NCBI RefSeq assembly: GCF_042263505.1
Contig: NZ_JBHKFI010000002.1
Span: 349,352 to 413,351 of the forward strand
Direction of reading: 5' to 3'
DNA: 64,000 nucleotides
DNA from: Bacillus_BE sp042263505
GTDB lineage: Bacteria > Bacillota > Bacilli > Bacillales > Cytobacillaceae
How positions within the stretch are numbered: position 1 is the stretch's first letter; each line of letters opens with the position of its first letter. The notes under the pieces are model-generated. The model saw nothing but the letters and a program-made list of their open reading frames with translations. It had not been told where the DNA came from and did not search any database. This document shows, one piece after another, positions 7,793 to 15,824 of this stretch. The position numbers and the translations under genes were made by a program.

Positions 7793-8549
7793 TAAAATTT
7801 TTGCCAGTGTTGGGATTGGAGCTGCTACGGTTGATACTAAAATTGAGAAATCAACGATTATTCCTGGAGAGATTGTAAAAGGGGAAATAGACGTTCAAGG
7901 TGGAAGCATTGAACAAAAAATAGATTCAATTTATTTATCGTTGTACACCACCTATATCAAGGAGGTCGATGATAAAAAATATAGTTCTTCCGGATTGATA
8001 GATGGTTTTCGGATTGCAGAATCGTTCCAGCTTCAACCAAATGAACGAAAGGTGCTTCCTTTTTCCTTTCAGCTTCCAATTGATACTCCCATCACGATTG
8101 GAAGGACAAAAATATGGGTAAGCACAGGATTAAACATCAAAAATGCGGTTGATCCTAATGATAAAGATTATTTAAAGATTATGCCTACCCCTTTAATGTC
8201 ATCTGTTTTACAGGCCATAAGTGATTTAGGCTTTCGCTTAAGAGAAGCTGAATGTGAGGAGGCACCATATCGCCTCCGTAATCGTTTTCCGTTTGTACAG
8301 GAGTTTGAGTTTGTCCCAGCTGCGGGTTCTTTCAAAGGGAGATTGGATGAACTTGAAATGATCTTTTATCCAAAATCGTCTCATGAGATTGAGCTGCTTA
8401 TTCAGGTTGATCGGAGGGCGAGTGGATTAGGAGGTTTCTTATCTGAGGCGTTAGAGATGGACGAAACAAACGTTAAGATAACAGTTTCTTCAGCAGATAT
8501 TTCAATCATGAAGGATAAGATGAAATCGGTCATCCAAGCTTATTGTTAA
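7779..8549 (+). CDS. spo0M: Sporulation-control protein Spo0M
   Basis: 256 residues from the ATG at 7779, seven bases after GGGAGG; the ATG at 7773 is too close to it. The N-terminus MSLFNKIFASVGIGAATVDT is typical of Spo0M, an arrestin-like beta-sandwich protein that affects sporulation and cell shape in Bacillus. The length matches B. subtilis Spo0M (258). It is the third gene of an apparent His-rich peptide-kinase-spo0M operon and is followed by a strong bidirectional hairpin. No signal peptide or membrane segment is visible. Confidence 0.93.
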   Translation: MSLFNKIFASVGIGAATVDTKIEKSTIIPGEIVKGEIDVQGGSIEQKIDSIYLSLYTTYIKEVDDKKYSSSGLIDGFRIAESFQLQPNERKVLPFSFQLPIDTPITIGRTKIWVSTGLNIKNAVDPNDKDYLKIMPTPLMSSVLQAISDLGFRLREAECEEAPYRLRNRFPFVQEFEFVPAAGSFKGRLDELEMIFYPKSSHEIELLIQVDRRASGLGGFLSEALEMDETNVKITVSSADISIMKDKMKSVIQAYC

Positions 8550-8563
8550 CATATCAATAATGA

Positions 8564-8613
8564 AACTGAAATGGAAGCTGACTTTTCTTGATAAGCCGGC
8601 TTCCATTTCAGTT
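8564..8613. terminator. Bidirectional hairpin between spo0M and a convergent small gene
   Basis: A perfect 15-bp stem, AACTGAAATGGAAGC (8564-8578) with GCTTCCATTTCAGTT (8599-8613), around a 20-base loop. Flanking T/A-rich sequence is modest, so it could terminate both convergent units. Confidence 0.7.
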
Positions 8614-8738
8614 TATCTCTTCCTCTTTTGGGCAGTATGTTCCTTGGCATGTGCCTCATGTTCAGCGACAATTTCCTCAGCTGCTATATGGTTATTCTTT
8701 TTTGGTGAATTAATTCTATTACGGTGCTTTTTACCCAT
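8613..8738 (-). CDS. Small basic protein, hypothetical
   Basis: 41 residues from an ATG at 8738, with GGGGGT seven bases upstream on the minus strand. The composition is strongly basic, with Lys/Arg/Asn/His (MGKKHRNRINSPKKNN), then a short acidic helix AAEEIVAEHEAHAKE and a basic tail KRKR. It resembles small spore-associated or nucleic-acid-binding peptides in style, but no family is recognised with certainty. The longer opening to 8837 has no ribosome site. Convergent with spo0M. Confidence 0.55.
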   Translation of the reverse strand: MGKKHRNRINSPKKNNHIAAEEIVAEHEAHAKEHTAQKRKR

Positions 8739-8910
8739 GCTGATGACCCCCATTTCCCTTATTAAATCCCCTAAAAAACTAGGTGGGAACTCTTGTTTTA
8801 TGATAACCATTTGTAAATAAAGTATGTTTTTCCGCAATAAATTTTTCTGTTCCCTCTTGTTTATGTTATAGTTTGATGTGCAACATCTTTTTATGACGGA
8901 GGGTTAATAA

Positions 8911-9615
8911 ATGAGCGTACATATTGGTGCAAAGGAAAATGAAATTGCGGAAACGATATTATTGCCAGGTGATCCACTTCGTGCAAAATATATTGCTGAA
9001 ACCTTTCTAGAAGGAGCTACTTGCTATAATGAAGTAAGAAATATGTTTGGCTTTACAGGTACTTATAAAGGAAAAAAAGTGTCAGTCCAGGGGACTGGGA
9101 TGGGGATTCCATCGATTTCTATTTATATTCATGAGCTGATGAATAGCTACAATGTTCAAAATCTCATCCGAGTTGGAACTTGTGGGGCAATCCAAAAGGA
9201 TGTTAAGGTGCGAGATGTTATTTTAGCCATGAGCTCATCAACAGACTCTCAAATCAATCGCTTAACCTTTGGTGGCGTAGATTATGCGCCAACAGCGAAT
9301 TTTGATCTTCTCAAAACGGCTTATGATTTTGGAATTGAAAAAGGACTAAACCTTAAGGTAGGAAATGTATTTTCCGCAGATAGTTTCTATAATGATAACA
9401 GTGAATTAGAAAAATGGGCGAGATACCAAATCTTAGCAGTGGAAATGGAGACGACAGCCCTTTATACGCTAGCTGCGAAATTTGGGAGAAAGGCATTATC
9501 CATTCTTACCGTGAGTGATCATATTTTAACTGGCGAAGAAACGACGGCTGCAGAAAGACAGACTACTTTTAACGATATGATTGAGGTGGCTTTGGAAACA
9601 GCGGCTCAACAATAA
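8911..9615 (+). CDS. deoD: Purine-nucleoside phosphorylase DeoD
   Basis: 234 residues, the normal length of the hexameric bacterial enzyme, which splits purine (deoxy)nucleosides with phosphate to base and (deoxy)ribose-1-phosphate. Family motifs include the N-terminal SVHIGA with the catalytic/phosphate region LPGDPLRAKYIAE, the GTGMGIPS loop, RVGTCGA and VEMETTALY near residue 180. The ATG at 8911 follows GGAGGG. It is single-gene, with a promoter-like TTATGTTATAGT upstream and a terminator downstream. Confidence 0.95.
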   Translation: MSVHIGAKENEIAETILLPGDPLRAKYIAETFLEGATCYNEVRNMFGFTGTYKGKKVSVQGTGMGIPSISIYIHELMNSYNVQNLIRVGTCGAIQKDVKVRDVILAMSSSTDSQINRLTFGGVDYAPTANFDLLKTAYDFGIEKGLNLKVGNVFSADSFYNDNSELEKWARYQILAVEMETTALYTLAAKFGRKALSILTVSDHILTGEETTAAERQTTFNDMIEVALETAAQQ

Positions 9616-9624
9616 ATAAAATGG

Positions 9625-9657
9625 GGAGACTGACTTAATGAGTTAGCCTCTTTTTTT
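9625..9657 (+). terminator. Rho-independent terminator after deoD
   Basis: GAGACTGAC/GTTAGCCTC stem with an eight-base loop, directly followed by TTTTTTT (9651-9657). Confidence 0.85.
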
Positions 9658-9759
9658 GAAAAATATGAATCCTTCATATGAATAAAATCAGTTACAGGCA
9701 CCGATGAATAGTGGTAAAATAAAAATATTGCATTGAAAAGGATTCAGGTGAGAGACAAA

Positions 9760-10608
9760 ATGAAAAGAAACATCATTCTAATGCTGAGCATACTTATCGT
9801 ATTAGCAGGTTGCAGTCAGTTGAATACCATCATGGATAAAATGCCATGGCAAAAAAAAGATCCCAAACAAACTAGTGTAAATGACGATGATCAGAACAAG
9901 AAAGAACATCCGTCTAATGGACAAGCCAATGACCAATCAGCGAAAGATGGACAGAATAATCAACTAACTCTTGACTCTGCATTCTTTAATGAAATAAGAA
10001 TGGTCGATGGAAAAAAAGTGATTCAAAACCCAACGAATATTCTGGCATTAGTGAATAAACAATATGCTCTTCCTAATAATTATGCACCTAAGGATTTAGT
10101 AAGACCAAAAGTTCCATTTCCATTTGGAGATCAGAAAATTGAAAAAAGCTATATGAGAAAAGAAGCAGCAGAGGCACTTGAAAAAATGATAAATGCTGCA
10201 AAAAAAGAAAATATCATTATTTATGCCGTTTCTGGCTATCGTTCCTATGGTAGGAAACAGGAGGTATATTCTGCCGAAGTAAATCAAGTTGGGAAAGAAC
10301 AGGCAGAACAGGCAGTGGCGATTCCAGGTTTTAGTGAGCATCAATCAGGACTTGCAATGGATGTATCAAGTCCAAGTAACAACTTTGATTTATCTGAGAA
10401 CTATGGAAATACCAAAGAGGGGAAATGGCTTGTGGCTAATGCCCACAAGTTCGGGTTTATCCTTCGCTACCCAAAAGGGAAAGAGCAAATCACAGGCTAT
10501 GAATATGAGCCATGGCATTTTCGTTATGTTGGTATCAAAGCGGCAACGGATATATATGAGAGAGATATAACCTTAGAAGAATATTTCAAAATCGTTGAAA
10601 AGATTTAA
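9760..10608 (+). CDS. yodJ: D-Ala-D-Ala/L,D-carboxypeptidase lipoprotein, M15B family (YodJ)
   Basis: 282 residues from the ATG at 9760, seven bases after AGGTGAG. The signal sequence ends in the lipobox LAGC, so it is a lipoprotein on the outer face of the membrane. A polar linker rich in D, Q, N and K (about 25-80) precedes the VanY-type zinc peptidase domain with SGYRSYGRKQ, the metal motif HQSGLAMD and EPWHFRY, containing the expected His/Asp/His ligands. Such enzymes trim stem peptides of peptidoglycan. Position next to deoD matches yodJ of B. subtilis. A csoR-like gene begins 45 bp downstream. Confidence 0.9.
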   Translation: MKRNIILMLSILIVLAGCSQLNTIMDKMPWQKKDPKQTSVNDDDQNKKEHPSNGQANDQSAKDGQNNQLTLDSAFFNEIRMVDGKKVIQNPTNILALVNKQYALPNNYAPKDLVRPKVPFPFGDQKIEKSYMRKEAAEALEKMINAAKKENIIIYAVSGYRSYGRKQEVYSAEVNQVGKEQAEQAVAIPGFSEHQSGLAMDVSSPSNNFDLSENYGNTKEGKWLVANAHKFGFILRYPKGKEQITGYEYEPWHFRYVGIKAATDIYERDITLEEYFKIVEKI

Positions 10609-10653
10609 TTGAAAATCTTCTTCGCTTTCTATTCGATTGAAAAGGGTGAAAAA

Positions 10654-10983
10654 ATGGAGCATTGTCACAATGAAAATATCGAAGAAAACGTTGAAAAAAA
10701 GCCACTTGTCCCAAGGACTCAGGTTGAAAAGGACCAATTAATCACAAGATTAAAACGAATAGAAGGTCAGGTCCGCGGAATTCAAAAAATGATTGATGAG
10801 GACCGTTATTGTGTGGATATATTGATTCAAGTTACAGCAGTGAATAATGCATTAAAAAAGGTTGGAATGAATCTGTTAGAAAGGCATACGAATCACTGTG
10901 TATCTGATGCCATAAAATCAGGAAATGGTGAGCAGGCTATAGATGAATTGATGAAGGTCATTGAGCAATTCAGCAGGGCATAA
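10654..10983 (+). CDS. csoR: Copper-sensing repressor CsoR
   Basis: 109 residues from the ATG at 10654, preceded by AAAGGGTG; an in-frame TTG at 10609 is less likely. It is all-helical of the CsoR/RcnR/FrmR class with ITRLKRIEGQVRGIQKMI near the N-terminus. The Cu(I) triad is present as Cys53, His78 and Cys82, spaced exactly as Cys45/His70/Cys74 of B. subtilis CsoR. Unlike B. subtilis, it is not beside copZA but behind yodJ. A matching operator lies before copZ at 54984. Extra N-terminal residues (MEHCHNENIEE) add Cys and His. Confidence 0.88.
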   Translation: MEHCHNENIEENVEKKPLVPRTQVEKDQLITRLKRIEGQVRGIQKMIDEDRYCVDILIQVTAVNNALKKVGMNLLERHTNHCVSDAIKSGNGEQAIDELMKVIEQFSRA

Positions 10984-11087
10984 TCAATTCGACAAAAGGA
11001 CCTTTTAGTATCACTTTCATTTGGAAAATGTTATTATTTTTTAAGGAACAAGCATAAGTTTTTGGAAAAGTGGTGAAGAATTTGGAC

Positions 11088-12548
11088 ATGGAAAAAACGA
11101 ACCAGGATACGCCTGAAAATGGGTCCGGATTTATTAAAATGAAAAAATTTCACTTTGTTATGTTAATTTTCTTAATCGTATTTTTAGCTGCCGGAATTAC
11201 GGTGGTGGCCCTATCTTTTGGGGATGAAAAAGCTGTGACGGTTGCAAATGAAAGAAATGAATTTGATAAATTATATACGGCTTATGATACGATTAATGAT
11301 AATTATTACAAAAAGGTGGACAAGGATACATTAATAAATGGTGCTATAAATGGAATGGTTGAAGCACTTGATGATCCATATTCAGATTATATGGATGAAA
11401 AGGAAGCAGGGCAATTTCATGAAACAATTTCTTCCTCATTCGAAGGAATTGGAGCTGAAATTGAGGAGCAGGATGATTCTATTGCCATTGTCTCACCAAT
11501 CAAAGGCTCTCCTGCAGAAAAAGCTGGATTAAAGCCTAAGGACAAGGTGTTATCAGTGAATGGGAAAAGCTTACGGGGAAAGTCCTCTTCAGAAGCAGTG
11601 GCCCTTATTCGTGGCAAAAAAGGAACAAAGGTTACCCTGGAAATTGAAAGGCCAGGTACAAAAGGAACTATGACTATATCCTTAGTTCGGGATACCATTC
11701 CAATTGAAACGGTTTATGGAGAAATGTTAAAAGATGGAATTGCTAAAATTCAAATTACAACATTTTCCGAAAATACGTCTAAAGAGCTAATTGATAAGCT
11801 AAACGAATTACAGGGGAAAGGTATGAAGGGAGTTATCCTTGATTTACGCCAAAACCCAGGTGGTCTTTTAGACCAGGCGGTTAATATCGCTGACCTATTC
11901 GTTCCAAGTGGAAAAACCGTATTAAAGATTGAGGACCGTAAAGGAAAAATTGAAGAAATCAAAGCAACCAATAGCAATCAAAATTCGAAAATTCCATTAG
12001 TCGTGGTCATTGATAAAGGCAGTGCAAGTGCTTCTGAAATTCTTGCGGGTGCCGTTTCGGAATCTGCTGGTGTACCATTAATTGGTGAAAAATCATTTGG
12101 TAAGGGAACCGTTCAAAATGCGAAAGATTTTGATGATGGATCAAACTTGAAATTTACAACGGAAAAATGGTTAACACCAAGTGGAAAATGGATTCATAAA
12201 AAAGGAATTGAACCTGATTATAAAGTATCACTTCCAAGTTATGCATCCTTACCATTTATTAATCCAGATTCTAAATTAAAAATGACCGATGCTTCTGATC
12301 AAATTAAAGTTGCTGAAAAAATGTTGAAAGCAGTTGGCTACGATCCCGGAAAAGTAGATGGATACTTTGACAGTCAAATGAAAGAAGCCGTGATGCAATT
12401 CCAAAAGGATCAGAAATTAAAGGCAGACGGGATTTTAACTGGACCAGATACACTCGCCTTAATGGAAAAGCTTAGAGAGAAAATTGAAAAAAATGATACA
12501 CAAATCAAAAAAGCTGCTGAAGTATTAAAAAAACAAATAAATCAATAA
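11088..12548 (+). CDS. ctpA: Carboxyl-terminal processing protease CtpA (S41)
   Basis: About 486 residues from the ATG at 11088, nine bases after GGTGAAG; GTG at 11070 or 11073 are alternatives. Order: cytoplasmic N-terminus, one membrane anchor (about 22-44), PDZ domain (about 110-195), S41 protease core with catalytic Ser in GSASASEILAG and Lys in GEKSFGKGTVQ, and a C-terminal PG_binding_1 domain (AVGYDPGKVDGYFD...). Such proteases degrade extracytoplasmic proteins; B. subtilis ctpA is also near yodJ. A large hairpin follows. Confidence 0.93.
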   Translation: MEKTNQDTPENGSGFIKMKKFHFVMLIFLIVFLAAGITVVALSFGDEKAVTVANERNEFDKLYTAYDTINDNYYKKVDKDTLINGAINGMVEALDDPYSDYMDEKEAGQFHETISSSFEGIGAEIEEQDDSIAIVSPIKGSPAEKAGLKPKDKVLSVNGKSLRGKSSSEAVALIRGKKGTKVTLEIERPGTKGTMTISLVRDTIPIETVYGEMLKDGIAKIQITTFSENTSKELIDKLNELQGKGMKGVILDLRQNPGGLLDQAVNIADLFVPSGKTVLKIEDRKGKIEEIKATNSNQNSKIPLVVVIDKGSASASEILAGAVSESAGVPLIGEKSFGKGTVQNAKDFDDGSNLKFTTEKWLTPSGKWIHKKGIEPDYKVSLPSYASLPFINPDSKLKMTDASDQIKVAEKMLKAVGYDPGKVDGYFDSQMKEAVMQFQKDQKLKADGILTGPDTLALMEKLREKIEKNDTQIKKAAEVLKKQINQ

Positions 12549-12554
12549 ATGATT

Positions 12555-12617
12555 AAGGCTTGCTTATGATCATCCAAGGTTAGGAATGAACTTGGAAGTA
12601 CGGAATAGGCAAGCCTT
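12555..12617 (+). terminator. Large branched hairpin after ctpA
   Basis: A 13-bp outer stem (AAGGCTTGCTTAT at 12555 with ATAGGCAAGCCTT ending 12617, one G-T pair) encloses a second inverted repeat CCAAGGTT/AACTTGG. Only a weak T-run follows. It could be an attenuated terminator or a structured RNA. Confidence 0.5.
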
Positions 12618-12690
12618 TCTCACGAGTTCGGGATTTATTGAGGGAATCATGCAAAATGAACATCGAAATTGGATATAGAAGGTTGAGATA

Positions 12691-13614
12691 ATGAAAGAGA
12701 AAACAGAAATTTATATATTATCAGGCTTTTTAGGTAGTGGAAAAACGACATTATTAAAAAGGATTTTGCAGGAAGAAAAGAAGGCAGGCAGAAGGCTGGC
12801 TGTGATGATGAATGAACTTGGAAGCGTTTCTATCGATTCTGATACCGTTAAAGGGGATGTGACCCTAAAGGAATTATTGGGTGGATGTATTTGCTGCACG
12901 ATACAAGATAAATTAGAATCCCAACTTCAAGGCTTACTACTAGATGATAAGCCTGATGTGATTTATATTGAGACAACAGGTGCAGCACATCCAGTAGAAG
13001 TTTTAGATGCTATTCTCTCACCACTATTTGCTGAAAAGCTCGATGTTAGAGGAATTGTTACAGTAGTGGATGCTTACTTCTGGATGAGCAGAAAGAGTTT
13101 CAGTCCTCAAATTCAACAGCTCTTAATCGAGCAAGTTCGCCATGCAGATTTATTATTACTCAATAAAGTAGATCGATTATCCGACTCTGAACAAGCTAGT
13201 TTGGTCATGAATATTCAAGGATATAATACCTTTGCACAAACTATCTTAACGACATTTGCAAAAGTGCCTCTTTCAACGATTCATCAGATGTCTTTAAAGA
13301 ATAAAAGCCAAAAGACTAGCACTCATGTTGATGTACATTTACATTTAAGTACCTTTGTCTATCATTTTCAGCATTCAGTTAATCAGGAGGAATTTGAGTC
13401 ATTTCTAGCATCCTTGTCAGATAAAATTTATCGCATAAAAGGATATGTTAAATTCTCAGAATCCCATTATCCTGTTTTATTTCAATACGCTTATGGAATG
13501 CCGATGTTTATGAAGGAATACATGAATTATCCATTGAATCTTGTCTTTATTGGTGAAGGAATAGAATGGAGTGTAATTGAAAAGAAATTGAAAGAACTTG
13601 AAAGGAAAGAATGA
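12691..13614 (+). CDS. CobW/YciC-type G3E GTPase (metal chaperone)
   Basis: 307 residues of the COG0523 group: Walker A GFLGSGKTTLL at residues 12-22, metal motif CxCC as GGCICCTI (about 65-72), the ETTGAAHP switch region and NKVD guanine motif, then a CobW C-terminal domain. Members insert or deliver metals, often zinc; the CxCC binds the metal. It is shorter than YciC (397). The stop overlaps the start of a MarR-family gene by four bases, so the two are co-expressed. Which metal is involved cannot be read from the sequence. Confidence 0.85.
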   Translation: MKEKTEIYILSGFLGSGKTTLLKRILQEEKKAGRRLAVMMNELGSVSIDSDTVKGDVTLKELLGGCICCTIQDKLESQLQGLLLDDKPDVIYIETTGAAHPVEVLDAILSPLFAEKLDVRGIVTVVDAYFWMSRKSFSPQIQQLLIEQVRHADLLLLNKVDRLSDSEQASLVMNIQGYNTFAQTILTTFAKVPLSTIHQMSLKNKSQKTSTHVDVHLHLSTFVYHFQHSVNQEEFESFLASLSDKIYRIKGYVKFSESHYPVLFQYAYGMPMFMKEYMNYPLNLVFIGEGIEWSVIEKKLKELERKE

Positions 13615-14030
13615 GATTGAAACAAGAGCAAATTTTTGAACTTGAACAATTATTAAGAATGGTTTACCGAAAATTAAAGCAGGATATTCATACAATCTTT
13701 AAGAAGGAAATCAGTCACGGTGAATATACCGTCTTAAAGCTCCTGTCAAAAGATACGTCCTTAAAAGCAACTGATTTATCAAAGAATCTTAAGGTTTCGG
13801 CAAGTCATATAACAATGGTAACAGATTCCCTTGTTAAAAAAGGCTTTTTGACTCGGACAAGATCGGATGTGGACCGCAGAGTGGTTGATATGGTCGTAAC
13901 CGATGAGGGAAAGGAATTATTGAAGCATTTTAACGAGAAAAGATCAGATTATTTTTATGAAAAATTGAATCAATTTTCAGATGAAGAAATTGAAGAATTT
14001 ATGCGATTATTAAATAAATTAAAAGATTAA
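13611..14030 (+). CDS. MarR-family transcriptional regulator
   Basis: 139 residues with a winged-helix core: ISHGEYTVLKLLS, recognition region KVSASHITMVTDSLVKKG and wing RTRSDVDRRVVDMVVTDEG, as in MarR proteins. The start ATG overlaps the GTPase stop (ATGA), so translation is coupled. A zinc-responsive role like AdcR/ZitR would be attractive beside a CobW protein, but the His/Cys-rich ligand set of AdcR is not evident. It probably regulates its own operon; ligand unknown. Confidence 0.85.
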   Translation: MRLKQEQIFELEQLLRMVYRKLKQDIHTIFKKEISHGEYTVLKLLSKDTSLKATDLSKNLKVSASHITMVTDSLVKKGFLTRTRSDVDRRVVDMVVTDEGKELLKHFNEKRSDYFYEKLNQFSDEEIEEFMRLLNKLKD

Positions 14031-14206
14031 ATCAATGTTTTTGATAGGAATTTAGATCGAATAAGCGAAATGAATTTTCGGAGTTCTTTGAAATCATTTT
14101 TGTGAATGGTAATAGAAAATAAAGGGGACACTCTACTTGTATTCTAATTTGTTGGTTTATTCTTTTCAGGATATGCAGAATTTTAGATAGTAAGTAGGTG
14201 TTGGTT

Positions 14207-15040
14207 TTGAAAAAAATATCAGTGGTCTTTCTTATAATCTTTTTTTCTTTCTGTTCTCTGAGCTATGCTAAACAAAAAAAACAAGCTCCAATTGAAATGC
14301 TGCCATGGAAGGAAGTAAATAGATTTCTTCCAAAGTATACGAAATTTACTGTTAAAGACTTTGAATCGGGAAAGGAATTTAGGGTTCAGCGCAGGGCGGG
14401 AAGTCAGCATGCTGATGTGCAGCCTTTAACGAATGCAGATACTGCTATTATGAAACAAATATATAATGGAAAATGGAGTTGGAAAAGACGCGCGATTATT
14501 GTGAAATACAAAAATCAACGGATTGCCGCATCCATGCATGGTATGCCTCATGGAGCAGGTGCATTAGTGAATAATTTCCCTGGCCACTTCTGTATTCATT
14601 TTTATGGGAGCACAACCCATCGGCATAATTATATGGACTTATCACATATGCTCATGATTTATAAAGCTTCTGGGAATCTCCCACTTTACTATGCACAAGC
14701 CGGTCCGTATGAAGTGATTAGTGCATTTGTTGCTGGATTTAAAGAAAAGGATCCCAAAATTATCTCGCCAATTTCATTACAACCTATTCAATGGGAAACA
14801 ACTATATCTTTAATTGAAAATACTACAATTACCAGTATGTCTGAATTACCAGTTGAAGACTTGCAGGATGAAATTTATTTAGAGGTCCCTGTTGTTATCG
14901 ATTGGTTCATCAAGGGAAAAGGGAGAAGTGTCTTTCGGGGAAATGTTCAGCTTGTAAGATATTCTCCATTTGATGCATGGAAAGTAGATGCTGTATCTTT
15001 TTTAGCTGATAATCACTTTGAAGAAATCTATTATAAATGA
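14207..15040 (+). CDS. Secreted protein of unknown function
   Basis: 277 residues from the TTG at 14207, preceded by AGTAGGTG; the GTG at 14198 would be the ribosome site itself. A signal peptide (residues 1-22, ending SLSYA) is followed by a mature domain with FTVKDFESGKEFRVQRRAGS, HADVQPLTNAD, SMHGMPHGAGAL and NNFPGHFCIHFYGSTTHRHN. This conserved His/Cys block resembles uncharacterised secreted domains in Bacillus and Paenibacillus, and the GHFCIHF stretch recalls the H-x-C centre of L,D-transpeptidases. That link is inference. Its own terminator follows. Confidence 0.75.
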   Translation: MKKISVVFLIIFFSFCSLSYAKQKKQAPIEMLPWKEVNRFLPKYTKFTVKDFESGKEFRVQRRAGSQHADVQPLTNADTAIMKQIYNGKWSWKRRAIIVKYKNQRIAASMHGMPHGAGALVNNFPGHFCIHFYGSTTHRHNYMDLSHMLMIYKASGNLPLYYAQAGPYEVISAFVAGFKEKDPKIISPISLQPIQWETTISLIENTTITSMSELPVEDLQDEIYLEVPVVIDWFIKGKGRSVFRGNVQLVRYSPFDAWKVDAVSFLADNHFEEIYYK

Positions 15041-15044
15041 AAAT

Positions 15045-15074
15045 AGCGCTGGGAGTGATTTCCCAGCGCTTTTG
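15045..15074 (+). terminator. Rho-independent terminator
   Basis: A perfect 10-bp stem, AGCGCTGGGA/TCCCAGCGCT, with a six-base loop and a short T-run (TTTTG). Confidence 0.85.
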
Positions 15075-15151
15075 TACTGAATTGAACAAGCAATGAGAAT
15101 TCACTGCTTTTCATATCGTTGATCGTCCATATTCGATCTGATTGCATTTTG

Positions 15152-15394
15152 TTACTTTTGTTCACCGAATTTAATGAAGGTACGTTCGTCCTCAATTAGG
15201 CCACATGTCCCACATTGGACGCGATAATCTGGACCATTATAAGCTAGATGGAATGGACTTAAGTGTTCGCTTGAGTATTCTTCAAGGATATTTCCAGTTT
15301 GTGGGTCTAATTTTACAGATTGCGGTAATTGCTGAATAAGATTAAAACGACTTCGATTCGTTTTACAATTTGGACAACGGTAAGGTGTTGGCAT
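15152..15394 (-). CDS. Zinc-ribbon protein of unknown function
   Basis: 80 residues from an ATG at 15394, with GGAG nine bases upstream; a TTG at 15400 is an alternative. Two CxxC pairs, CPNC near residue 7 and CGTC near residue 61, form a zinc ribbon. Between them is a polar segment with LDPQTGNILEEYSSEHLSPF. The family function is not recognised. Transcribed toward the secreted-protein terminator and divergent from repeat copy A. Confidence 0.7.
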   Translation of the reverse strand: MPTPYRCPNCKTNRSRFNLIQQLPQSVKLDPQTGNILEEYSSEHLSPFHLAYNGPDYRVQCGTCGLIEDERTFIKFGEQK

Positions 15395-15469
15395 CGCCAA
15401 ACACTCCTTTCTTTTTTAACATTATTTTGGTCAATTTACCTTTAGATATGTAAGAAACCACATCCTCAA

Positions 15470-15799
15470 TTTATCCCACTCTTAACGGACATTTTGACTC
15501 CCACTTCAAGATTCTGAGAATACGAAGAAGATAAGTGGGAGATCAACTGTCCGTAAAGGTCCGACGACGGACAGGATGTCCTAGTCAGGCGAAAGCCACA
15601 GGACGTGGCGTTATTGAGCGTTATAAGTGAAATAAGATTTTTCTTTGGGCTTCAGCCCTTAGAAAAATCAATCAGGCTTTGCGTGACTAACCATCAGTAG
15701 GGGATGAATGGTAGACTAAAAGCGCGACGTCAACACATAAGTCTGCACACTTCACGTCCTGTGCATTGAAAACCCCCACTGATGGAAGTTTCACTTTAT
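15470..15799 (+). mobile_element. Dispersed structured repeat, copy A (330 bp, fullest copy)
   Basis: It starts TTTATCCCACTC and ends GAAGTTTCACTTTAT. Left palindrome: ACGGACA...TGTCCGT outside CCCACTT...AAGTGGG. Internal hairpins include AGGCGAAAGCC (GAAA loop), GCCAC/GTGGC and GATTTTTCTTTGGGCT/AGCCCTTAGAAAAATC. Right palindrome: CATCAGTAGGGG/CCCCCACTGATG around about 85 bases. No ORF of useful length. Three further copies lie at 22928, 43982 and 61038. Copy A fills the gap between the zinc-ribbon gene and an 84-residue ORF. Confidence 0.85.
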
Positions 15800-15824
15800 A
15801 GTTGAAAAAGGAGAATCAGAAAAC

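Noticed and set aside
8560..8820. Plus-strand 86-codon frame after spo0M
   Set aside because: It begins within the bidirectional hairpin and overlaps a better-supported small minus-strand gene.
10289..10570. 93-codon open frame inside yodJ
   Set aside because: It lies in another frame of a well-supported M15 peptidase and has no ribosome site or family resemblance.
15401..15824. CRISPR array or direct-repeat array in the repeat-rich gap
   Set aside because: The repeats are single hairpin modules and a dispersed element, not regularly spaced direct repeats with unique spacers.
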